Positions 61,032-64,000 of a DNA stretch of 64,000 nt are shown in pieces. The notes below the pieces were generated by a model that worked only from the letters and a program-made list of their open reading frames with translations, was not told the origin of the DNA and did not search any database. The translations under genes were made by a program, and so were the position numbers. The DNA lies in assembly GCF_001418085.1 (NCBI RefSeq), contig NZ_LIQH01000032.1:1-64000 (forward strand), given 5' to 3'. The stretch comes from Lacinutrix algicola. Its GTDB lineage: Bacteria; Bacteroidota; Bacteroidia; Flavobacteriales; Flavobacteriaceae. How positions within the stretch are numbered: position 1 is the first letter of the stretch; every line of letters begins with the position of its first letter.

Positions 61032-61781
61032 TTAGTGAGGTTGTTTTTTTATTCTCTGATTGTATTTTCTTTTCGTTTTTATTAACTGATATCTTAAATC
61101 GTCATAAAATAAACTTATAATTAAAATAAGTGCTCCAAGAATTAAGGTGTTTAATTTAAAATTAAATTTTGAATAAAAAAGCCCTCCAATTAAACCACCA
61201 GCAAAAAAGAATGAAATAATATAAGCCCTTAATTTAATATTCGCTTTTGTTTTTTCTCTTTCTAGACTATTTTTTAGAAAAAATAATTGAGAAATATCTA
61301 TGCCTAAATCTGTAAAAAGTCCAGTAAGGTGTGTTGTTCTAACAATTGCATTAGAAATTTTAGTTACAAAAGAGTTTTGAAGTCCCATTGCAAACAATAG
61401 AAGACAAATGATTATGTTAGGAAATTTAATATCAATAAAATTACTTAAAAGACCTATTACTATAAAAATAACACATTCTATTATCGTGGGTAATAAGAAC
61501 ACATTAAGTTGTTTGCTTTTACGATATTTTTCGATTAAAAAACTAGACGAAAATGAACCAAAAAGAAACGAAAAAATGTAAAGAAAATAGATTGTGCCTT
61601 TCCAGAATTCAAAATCGGCAACATCATTAATAAATAATGCAAAATGGCCGGTTACATTTGTTGTTAATTGCTTGAAGGCTAAAAATCCAGTTACATTTAC
61701 TATACCTGCTACAAAAGATAAAACAACAGCTATACTTATGTTGTGTTTTAAAGTCCTGCTTTTGCCTTGATGTCTAAACAC
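61032..61781 (-). CDS. DUF1275 (YoaK-like) membrane protein
   Basis: 249 residues with about six helices. The family signature is clear: SFVAGIVNVTGFLAFKQLTTNVTGHFA near the N-terminus and MGLQNSFVTKISNAIVRTTHLTGLFTDLGI in the middle. Basic tail. Role unknown. Convergent with nothing; 77 bases after the adhesin gene end on the same strand. Confidence 0.88.
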   Translation of the reverse strand: MFRHQGKSRTLKHNISIAVVLSFVAGIVNVTGFLAFKQLTTNVTGHFALFINDVADFEFWKGTIYFLYIFSFLFGSFSSSFLIEKYRKSKQLNVFLLPTIIECVIFIVIGLLSNFIDIKFPNIIICLLLFAMGLQNSFVTKISNAIVRTTHLTGLFTDLGIDISQLFFLKNSLEREKTKANIKLRAYIISFFFAGGLIGGLFYSKFNFKLNTLILGALILIISLFYDDLRYQLIKTKRKYNQRIKKQPH

Positions 61782-61858
61782 TCGATTTTAATTTATTTAC
61801 TTATAGTACACAATTTTTTTTGTGTAAGCGAAGCTTATACTAAAATACAAAACACAGT

Positions 61859-64000
61859 TTATCTCACCAAAGCAAAATGCCCTTTATATTGTTTTCCATT
61901 TGGATGATTAATAACATACCAATAATCTTCACTTGGTAAATTATAACCATTTATTGTACCGTCCCAACCTTTAAGAGATGTGGTTTTGTTTAATAATTTT
62001 CCGTAACGGTTAAAAATTAGAAGTTCTAGATTAGCATTGAAATCTCTAGAAGTACCAATAGGTTTCCATACCTCGTTTACTGTATCTCCATTAGGTGTAA
62101 AATATTGAGGGAAACCTAAAATTGAAAATTCAACAAAAGTGTCTCCGCAACCATTTTTATCGCGAACATAAATAGTGTGAAAGCCAGGAGATAAGTTAGA
62201 AAAAGTATTTGAATTTTGATAGAAACTAAATTCGTTATCAATAGCAAATTCATAGTCACCATCTCCAGAAACGGTAATGGTTGCTGTGTTATTTGTTGTT
62301 AATTCAGTAAATTCTAAATTGTCTATTGTTGGTTCGTTAGAAGGTACAAGCGTTAAATCTCTAGTGTTTGAGCAGCCATTTGGATCTGTAACAATTACAG
62401 TGTAAGTTCCAATTTGGTTCGCTTCTAAGAATGGAGTAGTTATGCCTGTATCTGTTCCATTATAAAACCATTGGTAATAATGATTATTAGGGATATCATT
62501 AGTAACACCTCCAGCTAAAGTAATAGTATCTGGAAAACTATTTAAGCAATATAAAAACGATTCGTCCTCTAATAATTGTGGTGTAAACAAGACATTAAGT
62601 GTTAACTCCGAAATGGCATAACACTGGTTTGTATCTGTAACTATTTTTACAAAAATGGTTTGAGAATCTACAACTGTATTATTAAAGTTTCCATCTACAC
62701 TATTTGTTTCTGCAAAAGCATCTGCACTAGTAGTGTAAAATGTTATTAATGCATTTGCTGGTACTTGAGTTTGTAAAGTCGTTCTAATATCATTTAAATT
62801 AAATGTAGAAAAGCCATCTACAATTTCATCGTCGCAAGCATCAACATCTTGTAAAGTTAATGTGTTTGTAGAAATATCTAAAATCACTTCAGCTATAGTT
62901 TTACAACCAGTTGCCTGACTAAAAATCACAGCGTAAACAGTTTGTATTACAGCAGTATTCTCAAAACTACTAGCATTAGTAATAGGATTAGTTTCCATTT
63001 CTGCATTAGCAAGTGTGGTGTAGAAATCCACAACTGCTAAACTTGTGTCATTATTTGTGATAACCTCAGAAGCACTATATAAATTGTAAGTTGTTAAGCC
63101 ATCTTGATTACTATCGCACTCGAAAAGCGTGGTGTTAGACACATTTGGAAGTGGAGTATATTCTATAACAATTTCTCCATTTGAAATACAACCATTGGAA
63201 AAAATAACTTCTACACCATAGGTTCCAGCTTGAGTGACATCAAAAGTGTTACAATTAGTACAGGCTACTGTAGTTGTTGGAATACCGTCTATAGACCAAA
63301 TATAAGAAGCACCTGATTGAAATGCATTTAACGTAATAGTTTCATTACCACAAACAGGATTATTAGTTGCAAGAAGTCTATTTGGACCTAAATCTGTAAC
63401 CAGTTCAAAACTTCCAGCTTCTAGAAAAACAGCAGAATCGAAACGGTAATTTTGCTCATCTGCAATTACTAATTTTACATGATAAGTAACATTTGGTGTT
63501 GTAGTTGCTGTTGCTGTTAAAACGGCAGTTTGACCATTAAAATTTATTGGAGCAATAGTATCATTAAAAGAATCGAAATAGATTTCGTTTTCTGCAGCAC
63601 AACCACCAGGGATCTCAGGATGCACTGTTGTTACTTTTACAGGTGTTTGTGTGTCTGGAACTAATGCAATATTTGTATAGTTTGTGCTGCCTACTGGCTT
63701 TATTAAAAAACCAAATAAATCTGAATATTGGCAAGTGTTAGGATCTCCATCTTGATATTCTTCTGAAGCAAAAATATAACGGAAACTAATTTGATTTGCT
63801 AGTGTAGTAAAATCGAATTCGATTATTGTGGCGTTAGTAGTGTTAGATTCTTGTAAAGCCATTTCTAAATCTATGTCACCATTCCAATTTGTAGCATCAT
63901 CATCACTCAAATTAGTGTTCGGTCCAGGAACATTACCTAATCTTCCAGTGCTTAAAACAATTCCGTTTTGAAAAGGAAAGCTTGTACCTGAAGCATCAAA
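61859..64000 (-). CDS. T9SS type B surface adhesin, 5' part outside the window
   Basis: Partial: the frame is open to base 64000 (it reads FDASGTSFPFQNGIVLSTGR at the edge), so the TTG at 63910 is not the start. At least 713 residues are present. The first part is a choice-of-anchor L domain (FDFTTLANQISFRYIFASEEYQDG, KLVIADEQNYRFDSAVFLEAGSF). Several Ig-like/PKD-like units follow (SYIWSIDGIPTTT, YQWFYNGTDTGITTP). The end is a gliding-motility-type C-terminal domain (FPQYFTPNGDTVNEVWKP ... YGKLL ... GWDGTINGYNLPSEDYWYVI), the T9SS type B signal. Confidence 0.92.
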   Translation of the reverse strand, partial: FDASGTSFPFQNGIVLSTGRLGNVPGPNTNLSDDDATNWNGDIDLEMALQESNTTNATIIEFDFTTLANQISFRYIFASEEYQDGDPNTCQYSDLFGFLIKPVGSTNYTNIALVPDTQTPVKVTTVHPEIPGGCAAENEIYFDSFNDTIAPINFNGQTAVLTATATTTPNVTYHVKLVIADEQNYRFDSAVFLEAGSFELVTDLGPNRLLATNNPVCGNETITLNAFQSGASYIWSIDGIPTTTVACTNCNTFDVTQAGTYGVEVIFSNGCISNGEIVIEYTPLPNVSNTTLFECDSNQDGLTTYNLYSASEVITNNDTSLAVVDFYTTLANAEMETNPITNASSFENTAVIQTVYAVIFSQATGCKTIAEVILDISTNTLTLQDVDACDDEIVDGFSTFNLNDIRTTLQTQVPANALITFYTTSADAFAETNSVDGNFNNTVVDSQTIFVKIVTDTNQCYAISELTLNVLFTPQLLEDESFLYCLNSFPDTITLAGGVTNDIPNNHYYQWFYNGTDTGITTPFLEANQIGTYTVIVTDPNGCSNTRDLTLVPSNEPTIDNLEFTELTTNNTATITVSGDGDYEFAIDNEFSFYQNSNTFSNLSPGFHTIYVRDKNGCGDTFVEFSILGFPQYFTPNGDTVNEVWKPIGTSRDFNANLELLIFNRYGKLLNKTTSLKGWDGTINGYNLPSEDYWYVINHPNGKQYKGHFALVR

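Noticed and set aside
63857-63910. TTG at 63910 as the start of the adhesin gene
   Set aside because: The frame stays open and in-family to the window edge, so the true start is outside.
1-64000. Insertion sequences, prophage, tRNA or rRNA genes
   Set aside because: No transposase, integrase, phage structural gene, cloverleaf or rRNA segment was seen in any gap; decisive confirmation would need tRNAscan-SE and an IS search.

Overview
This window is a stretch of chromosome from a low-GC member of the Bacteroidota, almost certainly a (probably marine) Flavobacteriaceae. The evidence is type IX secretion (T9SS) sorting domains, gliding-type C-terminal domains, promoter boxes of the TTTG / TAnnTTTG type, flavobacterial families (DUF3078, DUF4197, DUF4920, Lacal_2735-like, DUF6268), SigZ-like sigma factor, and A/T-rich leaders without strong Shine-Dalgarno sequences. 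I cannot name a genus. I saw no rRNA, tRNA, CRISPR array, intact insertion sequence or prophage.

Layout. 0-3.5 kb: two divergent glutamine synthetases of different classes (GSII-like glnA, GSIII glnN). 3.6-9.9 kb: a curli-type amyloid export locus. It starts with a major curlin-repeat protein with its own terminator. Then comes a minor curlin-like protein, a CsgE whose N-terminal half resembles the CsgC/CsgH amyloid-inhibitor fold, CsgF, a CsgG with an added outer-membrane barrel-like domain, and a large lipoprotein. 10-16 kb: purM, DUF3078, two related membrane proteins around a small antisense-oriented gene, prfA and pyrF. 16.3-21.7 kb: a TPR-LytS kinase/LytTR regulator pair and a leucine-rich-repeat T9SS cargo. 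21.8-28.6 kb: a BtuF-like binding protein, DUF4197, purU and a fused B12-dependent acyl-CoA mutase (icmF). 28.7-32.6 kb: an accessory-looking stretch with OsmC, an unlisted 33-residue peptide containing 11 cysteines, a SigZ-like sigma factor with a cysteine tail, a Xre/RES toxin-antitoxin pair, and a decaying MFS-VOC operon.

32.9-43.4 kb: housekeeping and stress genes (DUF1684, crcB, MazG-like, ilvE, DUF4920 with a small c-type cytochrome, mnmD, a TIGR01777 epimerase, a pair of paralogous membrane proteins, YceI, grpE-dnaJ). 43.4-43.6 kb: a candidate small RNA with two hairpins carrying the same TTTGCG loop. 43.7-50 kb: an ABC exporter, MscS channel, DUF6268 barrel, AAA+ response regulator and PPK2. 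50-58.5 kb: M28 peptidase group, PAS kinase, lysA, sucC and small genes. 58.5-64 kb: uvrB, membrane proteins, and the 3' part of a large T9SS type B adhesin that runs off the right edge.

The most interesting regions are the rearranged curli machinery (domain fusions on CsgE and CsgG), the cysteine-rich mini-protein beside SigZ, and the twin-loop small RNA. Several dispersed intergenic repeats (a hairpin element of about 90 bp, a TTCCGCGAAAGCG 13-mer, and GTCATT-type repeats) are also present. All functional statements are from reading motifs; no database search was run.
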